Assembly (NCBI GenBank): GCA_905209765.1 | Contig: CAJLUE010000075.1 | Span: 1 to 8,177 of the forward strand | Source of the DNA: an uncultured Collinsella sp. | GTDB taxonomy: Bacteria > Actinomycetota > Coriobacteriia > Coriobacteriales > Coriobacteriaceae | Length of the DNA stretch: 8,177 bases | Direction: 5' to 3' | Shown: positions 1 to 6,127 of the stretch, in pieces | Layout: each line of letters starts with the position of its first letter | Position numbering within the stretch: the first letter of the stretch is position 1 | Notes under the pieces: generated by a model | What the model saw: only the letters and a program-made list of their open reading frames with translations | Told to the model about the DNA's origin: nothing | Database searches by the model: none | Position numbers and translations under genes: made by a program

Positions 1-167
1 TGCTCGCCGTTGACCGTGAGCACGCGCATGCCCGGCTCGATACCCACATCCCATGCGGGCGATTCGGGACGCACGTTCTTTACGAGCGCGCCCTCACCCG
101 GCTCGGGGTCGCGGCTGCGCCCGTAATCGGCCACCTCGGCGGCGTATGCGGGTACGGTCTGGTCCAT
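1..167 (-). CDS. PDZ-domain protein, N-terminal fragment, probably DUF512 (radical-SAM-like) family; cut by window edge
   Basis: Only the first 55 codons lie in the window; the reading frame is open to the left edge. After about 27 residues of polar leader the sequence shows a PDZ-like ligand-binding fold: VKNVRPESPAW, then GIEPGMRVLTVNGE, the usual SPA...GI.PGD.I..ING pattern. A PDZ domain at the very N-terminus, directly after ispH, fits the DUF512/TIGR03279 family, iron-sulfur proteins of unknown function that begin with PDZ and often sit beside the GTPase gene der. That assignment is an inference, since the radical-SAM-like and DUF512 regions would lie outside the window. The ATG at 167 starts two bases after the ispH stop (TAACCATGG), and an AAGGAG sits at 187-182 inside ispH. 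The 14-base spacing is longer than ideal, so coupling to ispH translation is likely. An alternative is another PDZ protein, such as a protease. Confidence 0.7.
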   Translation of the reverse strand, partial: MDQTVPAYAAEVADYGRSRDPEPGEGALVKNVRPESPAWDVGIEPGMRVLTVNGE

Positions 168-169
168 GG

Positions 170-1066
170 TTAGCGGTAAAGCTCCTTGATGCGCTCGACG
201 GCGCGCTCGATGTGTTCTTGCGGGGTGGAGGCTCCGGCGGTGATGCCGATGTGGTGAGCGTCGGTAAACCACGCGTCCTGGAGCTCGGAAGCTTCCTCGA
301 TATAATGCGTGTGCTCGCAGGCGTCTGCGCAAATTTGAGCCAGGCGGCGGGTGTTGCCCGAGTTCTTTCCGCCCACGACGATCATGCAATCACAGCGGTT
401 GGCAAGCGACGCGGCTGCCTGCTGGCGCTCGCTCGTGGCTGCGCAGATAGTGTTGATCACGCGCAGTTCCTGCACGCGTGGGGTGATGGAGGCCACAACC
501 TCGGCTAGATTCCGTGCGGTTTGGGTGGTCTGCACAACCAGGCCCACCTTGCCCTTGAGCGGCAGTGCGTCCGCATCGGCAGCGCAACTCACGACCTGTG
601 CGTCATCGCCGGCGTGGCCCAGGATGCCCTCGACCTCGGGATGGCCCGGCTCGCCCACGACGATCACACGGTAGCCCTCGCGCACCAGGCGCTCGGCCGC
701 CACATGGACCTTCTTCACGTAGGGGCAGGTGGCGTCGACCACGGTAAGGCCGCACTCGTGAGCGGCCTCGATCACCTGCGGCACCACACCGTGGGCGCGG
801 ATGATTACGGTGCCCGACGCGGCGTCGTCCAAGGTGTCTGCCAGACCGACGCCCGCCTCGGCGAGCTCGCGTACCACGATGGGGTTATGGATGAGCGGAC
901 CCAGCGTGTGGACCTGAGTGCTCTCCCCTGCCTGCGGGGCGGCCGCCAATGCCATATCGAGCGCACGCTGCACGCCGTAGCAGGTGCCGGCATGCGCGGC
1001 GATTTCTATGGTGGGGACGACCTTCTCAGCGGCGCCCGCGGCAGTATTCATGACGTTCTCACCCAT
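170..1066 (-). CDS. ispH: 4-hydroxy-3-methylbut-2-enyl diphosphate reductase (IspH/LytB)
   Basis: IspH is the cytosolic [4Fe-4S] enzyme that reduces HMBPP to IPP and DMAPP, the last step of the MEP isoprenoid pathway. With this start it is 298 residues, normal for the family. The three cluster cysteines are present: Cys29 (AGTCYGVQRA), Cys114 (DATCPYV) and Cys208 (NTICAAT). So are the substrate-pocket residues: His60 (GPLIHNP), His92 (RAHGV), His142 and Glu144 (GHPEVEG), the QTTQT threonines near 180-183, the GGKNSGNT loop, and the C-terminal TAGAST. Start choice is not firm. The frame stays open to an ATG at 1096 that would overlap plsC by 28 bases. The ATG at 1066 follows the plsC stop by two bases (TAGCCATGG) but has a weak ribosome site. 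The ATG at 1051 has GGTGAG six bases upstream and may be the true start. All family motifs lie downstream of every candidate. It is co-directional and coupled with plsC and the next gene. Confidence 0.96.
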   Translation of the reverse strand: MGENVMNTAAGAAEKVVPTIEIAAHAGTCYGVQRALDMALAAAPQAGESTQVHTLGPLIHNPIVVRELAEAGVGLADTLDDAASGTVIIRAHGVVPQVIEAAHECGLTVVDATCPYVKKVHVAAERLVREGYRVIVVGEPGHPEVEGILGHAGDDAQVVSCAADADALPLKGKVGLVVQTTQTARNLAEVVASITPRVQELRVINTICAATSERQQAAASLANRCDCMIVVGGKNSGNTRRLAQICADACEHTHYIEEASELQDAWFTDAHHIGITAGASTPQEHIERAVERIKELYR

Positions 1067-1068
1067 GG

Positions 1069-1797
1069 CTAGAACCTGCCCGGGTGCTCGGCGCACAGGT
1101 CGTCGCGCATGGCGTAGACGCGGTTCATGGCCTCGGACTCAAACCAGGCTAGGCGCTCCTTGCGCTTGAGCTCGGCCGGCGCATCGGATAGCGAGATGGC
1201 CTTTCCGGCACGGATCCAGCATTTCTTGGGACGCATGAGCTTTTTGCCTTCGGGCGTAATATCGGACCAGCCACAGATGGCGAGCGGGTTCACGGGCGCC
1301 TTGCCCATCTGGGCGATGAGCGCAAAGCCGCCGTGGACCTCGGGTTTGATCTCGCGCGAGCGAATGCGCGTGCCCTCGGGGAAGATCAGGACGTCCTCAC
1401 CGCGCTGTAGTGCATGCTGGGCGGCGCGCAGACACTTCATGTCTGCGGTGCCACGCTCGACGGGAATACCACCCACGCGGCTAAAGGCCCAGCGTACGAT
1501 CTTGCTCTTGGCGAACTCGGACTTAAAGATGGGGCGGATGCGACGGCCGCCAAAGAACAGCGCCGTCTCCACGGCCAGGAGTTCGGCCATTGAGGTGTGG
1601 TTGCAGATGACCACGCTGCCGCGGCCTTCTTGGCGCTCAAACAGCAGGTCGGCGTCCTCGACCTTCCAACGCCACATGAGCTTGGAGAGGACCCACAGGA
1701 TGCCCATGACCACGGCGACGGTGCCGCGGATGAGCGCCGGGAACTCGGCGTAGGGGGCGTTGTAGTAATCCTCGGGCGTCTGCTTAAACAGGCGCAT
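1069..1797 (-). CDS. plsC: 1-acyl-sn-glycerol-3-phosphate acyltransferase (PlsC/LPLAT family), variant HX4E motif
   Basis: This family transfers a fatty acyl chain to the sn-2 position of lysophosphatidate to give phosphatidate, at the inner face of the membrane. The 242-residue length is typical. A hydrophobic segment at about residues 23-40 would anchor the protein. The acyltransferase blocks follow in order: NHTSMAE at 66-72, a block II segment FKSEFAKSKI...GGIPVERG at 91-116, the glycerol-phosphate-binding FPEGTR at 139-144, and a hydrophobic PVNPLAICG at 168-176. The catalytic box is normally NHxSxxD (HX4D). Here His67 is present but the acid is Glu72 (codon GAA), a conservative change that may lower or alter activity. 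The start is supported by AAAGGAGG at 1811-1804, six bases before the ATG and inside the last codons of cmk, with only three bases between genes. The acyl donor (acyl-CoA, acyl-ACP) and the exact lyso-substrate cannot be read from sequence. Confidence 0.9.
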   Translation of the reverse strand: MRLFKQTPEDYYNAPYAEFPALIRGTVAVVMGILWVLSKLMWRWKVEDADLLFERQEGRGSVVICNHTSMAELLAVETALFFGGRRIRPIFKSEFAKSKIVRWAFSRVGGIPVERGTADMKCLRAAQHALQRGEDVLIFPEGTRIRSREIKPEVHGGFALIAQMGKAPVNPLAICGWSDITPEGKKLMRPKKCWIRAGKAISLSDAPAELKRKERLAWFESEAMNRVYAMRDDLCAEHPGRF

Positions 1798-1800
1798 GGG

Positions 1801-2487
1801 CTACCTCCTTTGGTTGATGAGGTCCTCGATAATCGAGACGACCTCATCGATGGTGTGGGCGGTGGAGTCGACGTGCACGGCGTCCTCGGCTGGCACAAGC
1901 GGCGCGACCTCACGGCTGCTGTCGAGCTTGTCGCGCTGCTTGAGGGCGTCGAGGGTCTCATCGACCTCAGCCTCGAGCTGCTCGGCAGTAAGCGGCTGAG
2001 CGTCGTTTTGGTGGCGCTGCAGCACGCGGCGACGGGCACGCTCGCGCGGGTCGGCGGTCAGGAATACCTTGACCTGCGCGTTGGGGAACACGACGGTGCC
2101 GATGTCGCGACCCTCGGCCACGATATCGCGATCCTCGGCGGCACGGCGCTGGTGGATGAGCATGGCGGTGCGTACGCCCGGGTAGGCCGAGACCTTGGAG
2201 ACGTTGGCGTCCACCTGCGGGGTGCGGATGGCAGCCGATGCGTCCTGGCCGTCGATGGTCAGGCGCGTGTCCTCGCCGGTGCCGTTGGTAAAGCGAATCT
2301 CGATCTGCTCGGCGAGAGCGTCGATGGCCGCCTCGTCGTCCAGATCGATGCCGCGGTCGAGCGCGGCGAAGGTGACAGCGCGATACATCGCGCCCGTGTC
2401 GAGCTTGTTAAAGCCCAGCTGGCGGGCGATCTCCTTGGCGATGGTGGACTTGCCGGAACCGGCAGGGCCGTCGATGGCGACGATCAT
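1801..2487 (-). CDS. cmk: Cytidylate kinase (CMP/dCMP kinase)
   Basis: Cmk phosphorylates CMP and dCMP with ATP in the cytosol, recycling pyrimidine nucleotides for RNA, DNA and CDP-activated lipids. The 228-residue protein matches the long bacterial form. It has a P-loop GPAGSGKST at 7-15, the CMP-binding LDTGAMYRA at 29-37, the EGRDIGTVVFP block at 125-135, an Arg-rich lid region ADPRERARRR at 145-154, and the family's closing block, RDKLDSSR then APLVPAEDA and VDST, at 185-209. AAAGGAAG at 2501-2494, six bases before the ATG, supports the start. A 66-base gap separates it from the preceding rluB. It sits three bases ahead of plsC, and its last codons carry the plsC ribosome binding site. 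The order cmk-plsC-ispH is common in Firmicutes and Actinobacteria. Nothing is unusual in the sequence. Confidence 0.97.
   Translation of the reverse strand: MIVAIDGPAGSGKSTIAKEIARQLGFNKLDTGAMYRAVTFAALDRGIDLDDEAAIDALAEQIEIRFTNGTGEDTRLTIDGQDASAAIRTPQVDANVSKVSAYPGVRTAMLIHQRRAAEDRDIVAEGRDIGTVVFPNAQVKVFLTADPRERARRRVLQRHQNDAQPLTAEQLEAEVDETLDALKQRDKLDSSREVAPLVPAEDAVHVDSTAHTIDEVVSIIEDLINQRR
1804..1811 (-). promoter_or_regulatory. Ribosome binding site of plsC inside the end of cmk
   Basis: AAAGGAGG, a near-perfect Shine-Dalgarno, lies six bases before the plsC ATG and is made from the last codons of cmk. It fixes the plsC start and implies that plsC translation is coupled to cmk. Confidence 0.85.
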
Positions 2488-2553
2488 GTAATGCTTCCTT
2501 TCGGTGGTTGACGTGCTGATATGGGACGCGAGCGCTGCTTGCTGGCGGACTGG

Positions 2554-3525
2554 CTAGCCCGTGTAGCGCTCGCGGTAGGTGTTGCGCTTGGGTGCGGAGC
2601 CATGGCTGCCGTGGTGGCGCGTGCGGCTCGCGGTGTTGGTCGCGGGCGCGGCGGTGCGCTTGGAGGCGGCCTGCTTGGGCGGAATGCCGCCGGCCTTAAG
2701 GATCTGCACCTCGCGGTCGGTGAGCTCGCGCCACGAGCCCTTGGCCACGCCCTCGAGCTCGAGGCCGGCAAAGTTGCAGCGGTGCAGGCGGATCACCGGA
2801 TGGTGAATCTTGCTCAGCATGCGCTTGACCTGGTTCTTGCGCCCCTCGCGGATGATGACCTCCACGGCAGTGGTGCCGGGCTTGACGCCTTGCGGAGCCA
2901 CGGCCTCGGCCTCGCGCGCGGTAATGACGCGGCAGATTGCCGGTTGGCACAGGCCGTCGTCGAGCTCGATGCCGCGGCGGAGCGGTTCCAAGTCGCGATC
3001 GGTAAGGTGGCCGTCCACCAGCGCCTGATAGGTCTTGTAGACGTGTTTGCTGGGGCGCAGCAGGTCCTGGGACAGGTCGCCGTCGGTGGTAAAGAGCAAG
3101 AGGCCCGTGGTGTCGCGGTCCAGGCGACCCACCGGGAAGAGCCCCGGAAAGCGGTCGCGCGGGACCAGCTCGGCCACGCAGGGGCGCTCCTGGGGATCGC
3201 TCATGGTGGTGAGGTAGCCGGTCGGCTTGTAGAGCATCAGGTACACGGCGCCCTGGTTGAGCTTAACGGGCATGCCGTCGACCTCGATGTGGTCGCGGTC
3301 CACATCGACCTTGGTACCCAGCTCGGTCGCTACCTCGCCATTGACGGTTACGCGACCGGCGGTCATCAGATCCTCCGAGCCGCGGCGGCTCGCCACGCCC
3401 GCGCGCGCCAAAAAGCGCTGCAGGCGCATGGTGTGCGGGTAGATGGGCTGCGCGTCGCCTGTGGGCGTTGTGGCGCCCGTGGCGCTTGCGATGCGCGTCT
3501 CCTCTGCTTCGTTAGTCCTCGTCAT
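2554..3525 (-). CDS. rluB: RluB/RsuA-family pseudouridine synthase with S4 domain
   Basis: This is a 323-residue RNA pseudouridine synthase, which isomerises a specific uridine in rRNA. A low-complexity N-terminal leader of about 32 residues (Thr/Ala/Glu-rich) precedes an S4 RNA-binding domain starting at MRLQRFLARAG (33-43) and running to about residue 78. The catalytic domain follows, with GRLDRDTTGLLL at 133-144, where Asp136 is the expected nucleophile, then KTYQALVDG at 164-172 and EGRKNQVKRML at 227-237. The last 40 or so residues form a basic, Ser/Thr/Ala/His-rich tail likely to be disordered. RluB (23S rRNA) is preferred over RsuA from its place after scpB, but the target base is inferred. 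The start at 3525 is chosen because GGAGG lies six bases upstream. It gives a 14-base overlap with the end of scpB. A longer frame from 3546 would overlap scpB further and has no better site. Confidence 0.93.
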   Translation of the reverse strand: MTRTNEAEETRIASATGATTPTGDAQPIYPHTMRLQRFLARAGVASRRGSEDLMTAGRVTVNGEVATELGTKVDVDRDHIEVDGMPVKLNQGAVYLMLYKPTGYLTTMSDPQERPCVAELVPRDRFPGLFPVGRLDRDTTGLLLFTTDGDLSQDLLRPSKHVYKTYQALVDGHLTDRDLEPLRRGIELDDGLCQPAICRVITAREAEAVAPQGVKPGTTAVEVIIREGRKNQVKRMLSKIHHPVIRLHRCNFAGLELEGVAKGSWRELTDREVQILKAGGIPPKQAASKRTAAPATNTASRTRHHGSHGSAPKRNTYRERYTG

Positions 3526-4231
3526 GCAAATCCTCCGAGGTATCACCGCTGGTCAGGATCTCTTCATCTACGGTGTCCTCAACATCGGTATCGATCAGTT
3601 CGCGCTCTTCGTCCAGGTCCTCGGCCTGCTCCTCGAGTGTGGACTGAATGCTGCGGCCGCTCAAGCGCTCGCGGATAAACTGTCGCGACTGCTCGTTGGG
3701 GGCAAACTGCTCTAGATCGGGCAGGTCGCGGGTGGAGCGAAGACCGAACTTTTCCAAGAAGGCGTTGGTCGTGCCGTAGATGATGGCCTGACCGCGCTCG
3801 GGGTCGCGGCCGAGCTCGCGCACCAGGCCCTTGTCCACGAGCGACGCGATGACGCCGTCGGAGTTGACGCCGCGAATGCCCTTGACCACCTCGCGCGTGA
3901 CGGGCTGGTGGTAGGCGATAACGGCCAGGGTCTCGAGCGCCGCCTGCGACAGCTTTTGCGTGTCCCAGCTCAGCACGTAGGCCTCGACCACGTCGTGGTA
4001 GGCAGGGTGTGTAAACAGGCGCCAGCCGCCGGCGACCTCACGCAGCTGAAAGCCGCGGTTGGCCTCCTCATACTCAACCTTGAGCTCGGCCAAAAGCGAT
4101 GCGCACTCGCCGGGGGCGATATCCAGTGCGCCGGCCAGCGCGGGCGCACTCACGGGGTCGCTCGAAACCAGCAGCAGCGCCTCGAGGGCGCCTTTGAGGC
4201 TGTTTGCCTCCAGCGTGGAAAGGGATGACAT
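3512..4231 (-). CDS. scpB: Segregation and condensation protein B (ScpB)
   Basis: ScpB dimers bind the kleisin ScpA within the SMC-ScpAB complex, which loads near the origin and organises and separates daughter chromosomes. The protein has the two winged-helix modules of the family: the first at about 10-85 (KGALEALLLVSSDPVS through GGWRLFTHP), the second at about 95-165, containing the signature LETLAVIAYHQPVTR and IRGVNSDG (99-126) and ending YGTTNAFLEKFGL. At 239 residues it is longer than the usual 180-200 because of a C-terminal tail (about 200-239) in which about half the residues are Asp or Glu and almost none are basic. An AGGAG at 4245-4241, overlapping the scpA stop, lies nine bases before the ATG. 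The stop codon lies inside rluB. Adjacency to scpA makes the call firm. Confidence 0.97.
   Translation of the reverse strand: MSSLSTLEANSLKGALEALLLVSSDPVSAPALAGALDIAPGECASLLAELKVEYEEANRGFQLREVAGGWRLFTHPAYHDVVEAYVLSWDTQKLSQAALETLAVIAYHQPVTREVVKGIRGVNSDGVIASLVDKGLVRELGRDPERGQAIIYGTTNAFLEKFGLRSTRDLPDLEQFAPNEQSRQFIRERLSGRSIQSTLEEQAEDLDEERELIDTDVEDTVDEEILTSGDTSEDLHDED
3532..3536 (-). promoter_or_regulatory. Ribosome binding site that decides the rluB start
   Basis: GGAGG lies six bases before the ATG at 3525 and inside scpB coding sequence. It favours the 323-residue product over the 330-residue reading from 3546, and places the start within the last codons of scpB. Confidence 0.8.
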
Positions 4232-4243
4232 GGTTGGTCGCTC

Positions 4244-5053
4244 CTATTCGGTGAGCTCGGGGCCCTCGCCGGGCACGTATGCCTCGGCGCCCTCGACGCG
4301 GTTGATTTGAATGGTTCCAAAGATCTCGTCCTGGCTCAGGGTGAGCGAGCCGCGCTTGGCGAGCTCCAGCATGGCCAGGAAGGTGACGACGAGCTGCTCG
4401 GTGGTGGCGTCGCCGTCCAACAGTTCGCGGAAGGTGCAGGTTTGGTGCGCCATGGTAAAGCGGTCGACCGAGGCCACCGTCAGGTCGAGCGGCACGCGAT
4501 GCGGTGCCACGTGCTCGGCTTCCAGCAGGAAGGTCTGGCGCTTGCCATCCAGGTCGGCGCAGATGACGGCGAGGCCACGCAGGGTGATGCCGGTCAGGTA
4601 GTCGGGCATAAGGCCTAGGAACTCGGGGTCGGGGCCGGCCACGCGCGGATGCATGCGGCTTTCGGCCTGCATGCGCGCGCCAAGGGCTGCCGCCGCGCCC
4701 TTAAACTGCTTGTAGGCGATCAGGCGCTGGATCAGGACCTCGCGCAGGGCGTCGCCGTCAAGCGCGCTGAGTTCCTCGAGTTCATCGTCATCCTCGTCAT
4801 CGTCGTCTGTCTTGCGCGGGGTCTCCTGGGGCACCAGCGAGGCGGCCTTGATGTCCAGAAGGGTTGCCGCGACCAGCAAAAAGTCGCTCGCTACGTCCAG
4901 GTCCAGCGCCTCGATGCGCTCGGCCTCGGCAAGGTACTGCTCGGCCACCTCGCTGATCGAGATGGCGCCGATATCAACTTTTTGGCGGGTTACCAGCTGC
5001 AGCAGCAGGTCGAACGGTCCGCTGTAGACCTGCGTCGACACGCGATACGACAT
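4244..5053 (-). CDS. scpA: Segregation and condensation protein A (ScpA), kleisin subunit
   Basis: ScpA is the kleisin that bridges the SMC dimer's head and neck and recruits ScpB, forming the bacterial condensin on the nucleoid. The 269-residue length is typical. The N-terminal SMC-neck-binding region is clear: YSGPFDLLLQL at 10-20, then VDIGAISISEVAEQYL and FLLVAATLLDIKAASLVP up to about residue 75. A very acidic linker follows (83-94, nearly all Asp/Glu). The C-terminal winged helix that binds the SMC head is visible as FLAMLELAKRGSLTLSQ (225-241) with DEIFGTIQI to 250. The start is well supported by AAAGGAGG with six bases of spacing. It lies 12 bases ahead of scpB. An 84-base gap separates it from the preceding M50 protease gene, leaving room for an internal promoter that I cannot identify with confidence. 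Confidence 0.97.
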   Translation of the reverse strand: MSYRVSTQVYSGPFDLLLQLVTRQKVDIGAISISEVAEQYLAEAERIEALDLDVASDFLLVAATLLDIKAASLVPQETPRKTDDDDEDDDELEELSALDGDALREVLIQRLIAYKQFKGAAAALGARMQAESRMHPRVAGPDPEFLGLMPDYLTGITLRGLAVICADLDGKRQTFLLEAEHVAPHRVPLDLTVASVDRFTMAHQTCTFRELLDGDATTEQLVVTFLAMLELAKRGSLTLSQDEIFGTIQINRVEGAEAYVPGEGPELTE

Positions 5054-5059
5054 CTTCGA

Positions 5060-5067
5060 CCTCCTTT
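5060..5067 (-). promoter_or_regulatory. Ribosome binding site of scpA
   Basis: AAAGGAGG lies six bases before the scpA ATG at 5053. It is one of the strongest sites in the window and, unlike most here, lies in non-coding DNA just after a small hairpin. Confidence 0.8.
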
Positions 5068-5071
5068 GACG

Positions 5072-5086
5072 GCGCCTTCGCGGCGC
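5072..5086 (-). other. Short GC hairpin in the scpA leader
   Basis: GCGCC and GGCGC form a five-base-pair stem around a five-base loop (GCGAA on the transcript), ending four bases before the scpA ribosome site. There is no U-tract after it, so it is not a rho-independent terminator. It could be a mild translation or RNA-stability element, or chance in GC-rich DNA. Confidence 0.35.
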
Positions 5087-5137
5087 GGTTTAGGTGCATG
5101 TTGCGACCGTTTTGTACGATCGACCTGTAAGTTTACC

Positions 5138-5821
5138 CTAGATGCCGGCGATTGCGAAGTTGAGCAGCCACTCGGCCAGCGGATACACGGTAACGTCGAA
5201 ATAGCGGCCGATTACGTCGATACCGGTCCACATGGGCAGCAAGTACAGCACCAGGATGAGGATGGGCATGGCATATTGCTGCAGTCGATAGTAGTTGGCG
5301 AGCGCCTTGCCCTTGAGGAACGGGACGATAATCGACGAGCCGTCGAGCGGCGGGATCGGGATGAGATTAAAGAACGCGAGCGACAGGTTGACCACGATAA
5401 ACGTGGCGCCAAAGTTCATGATTTGGGACGCCACGGCAAAGGACATGCTGGTGTAGAGGTTGCCGTATGTCGCGTGCATGAGGGCGGCTGCGAGACACGC
5501 GAGCGCGATATTCGATGCGGGGCCGGCCGCGCTCACCAGGACCTCGTCGCGCTTGGGGTGCTTAAGGTTGTTGAGGTAGACCGGCACGGGCTTGGCAAAG
5601 GCAAACACCGGGCCGCCGGCGGCGAGCATGAGCAGCGGCAGGAGGACGGTACCGAACGGGTCGATATGGTTGAGCGGGTTGAGCGAGACGCGGCCGCGCG
5701 AACGGGCCGTCTTATCGCCGAGCGCCCAGGCTGCGGCAGCGTGCGCGCTCTCGTGAATCACGATGCCAACGATGACGGCGACGGCGCTGGCGAGCAGGTT
5801 CATGAGGTAGCTGCTGGACAT
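5138..5821 (-). CDS. Site-2 protease family zinc metalloprotease (peptidase M50)
   Basis: This is a 227-residue integral membrane protein with the catalytic signature of intramembrane zinc proteases. HESAH at 23-27 supplies two zinc-binding histidines and the catalytic Glu24 in the first helix. NLIPIPPLDG at 152-161 supplies the third zinc ligand, Asp160. Other family blocks are DPFGT (54-58), FAKPVPV (75-81) and SAAGPASN (97-104). Hydrophobic stretches at about 9-30, 57-76, 94-117, 128-152 and 185-200 fit a minimal S2P core without PDZ or CBS domains. Such proteins cut transmembrane segments in regulated proteolysis, but the substrate is unknown. The gene often neighbours scpA in bacteria. 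The ribosome site GGGGAG overlaps the stop of the preceding small gene and sits only four bases from the ATG, with a nine-base gap between the genes, so the two are probably translated together. Confidence 0.93.
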   Translation of the reverse strand: MSSSYLMNLLASAVAVIVGIVIHESAHAAAAWALGDKTARSRGRVSLNPLNHIDPFGTVLLPLLMLAAGGPVFAFAKPVPVYLNNLKHPKRDEVLVSAAGPASNIALACLAAALMHATYGNLYTSMSFAVASQIMNFGATFIVVNLSLAFFNLIPIPPLDGSSIIVPFLKGKALANYYRLQQYAMPILILVLYLLPMWTGIDVIGRYFDVTVYPLAEWLLNFAIAGI

Positions 5822-5830
5822 GGCGCTCCC

Positions 5831-6127
5831 CTAGCGAACGCGGCGCGAGGCGCGCGTGAGCAGGTGGTCGGCCACAAACAGAATCACGGCCACGATGGCG
5901 TAATCTAGGCGGAACACACCGCCGAAGGGCGATGTGATGACGCCGTAGCCGGCGATGGCGCTCGGCAGTGCGCGCGAAAGCTCGACGACAAAGCCCACGA
6001 TCTGCAGCATGGCGGTGAGGCCGCTAAAGCACAGCAGCACGGTCATCGCGCTCATAAAGATGCCGCAGATGCGGCACGCGATGGCGATAATGCTCATCGC
6101 CACGGCAGCGGCCTTACGAGAGTTCAC
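5831..6127 (-). CDS. Small membrane protein of unknown function (98 aa, GTG start)
   Basis: I do not recognise a family. The product is 98 residues and mostly hydrophobic. A short basic start (Asn-Ser-Arg-Lys) is followed by a hydrophobic span at about 6-34 containing one Arg (19) and two Cys (18, 21), a second at about 36-60 interrupted by Glu49 and Arg52, a Gly/Pro turn SPFGGVFRLD at 66-75, a third helix at about 76-90, and a basic end (RASRRVR). This predicts two or three membrane helices. The GTG at 6127 is chosen because GAGGAG lies seven bases upstream inside the ABC-F gene. The 14-base overlap with the ABC-F stop suggests coupling. An ATG at 6097 would give 88 residues but has no clear ribosome site, and a longer frame open from 6247 would lie deep inside the ABC-F gene. 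Its place between an ABC-F ATPase and a membrane protease does not reveal its job. Confidence 0.72.
   Translation of the reverse strand: MNSRKAAAVAMSIIAIACRICGIFMSAMTVLLCFSGLTAMLQIVGFVVELSRALPSAIAGYGVITSPFGGVFRLDYAIVAVILFVADHLLTRASRRVR

Noticed and set aside
1597..2511. Plus-strand open frame (304 codons) opposite cmk and plsC
   Set aside because: Same mirror effect; cmk and plsC motifs on the minus strand explain the DNA fully.
2488..2553. 66-base gap between rluB and cmk as a terminator or promoter site
   Set aside because: I see no stable stem with a T-run and no convincing -35/-10 pair on the minus strand; only the cmk ribosome site is supported.
2521..3678. Long plus-strand open frame (385 codons) opposite rluB and the 3' end of scpB
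   Set aside because: It is a mirror of the GC-rich codon pattern. The minus strand encodes a clear S4 and pseudouridine synthase protein here, and the plus-strand product shows no recognisable domain.
5072..5086. Hairpin before scpA as a rho-independent terminator
   Set aside because: The stem is only five base pairs and is followed by the scpA ribosome site rather than a U-tract.
4649..5908. Longest plus-strand open frame (419 codons) opposite scpA and the M50 protease
   Set aside because: It runs across two well-identified minus-strand genes and their intergenic gap. Its product is a His/Val/Asp/Gly-rich composition artefact with no motif.
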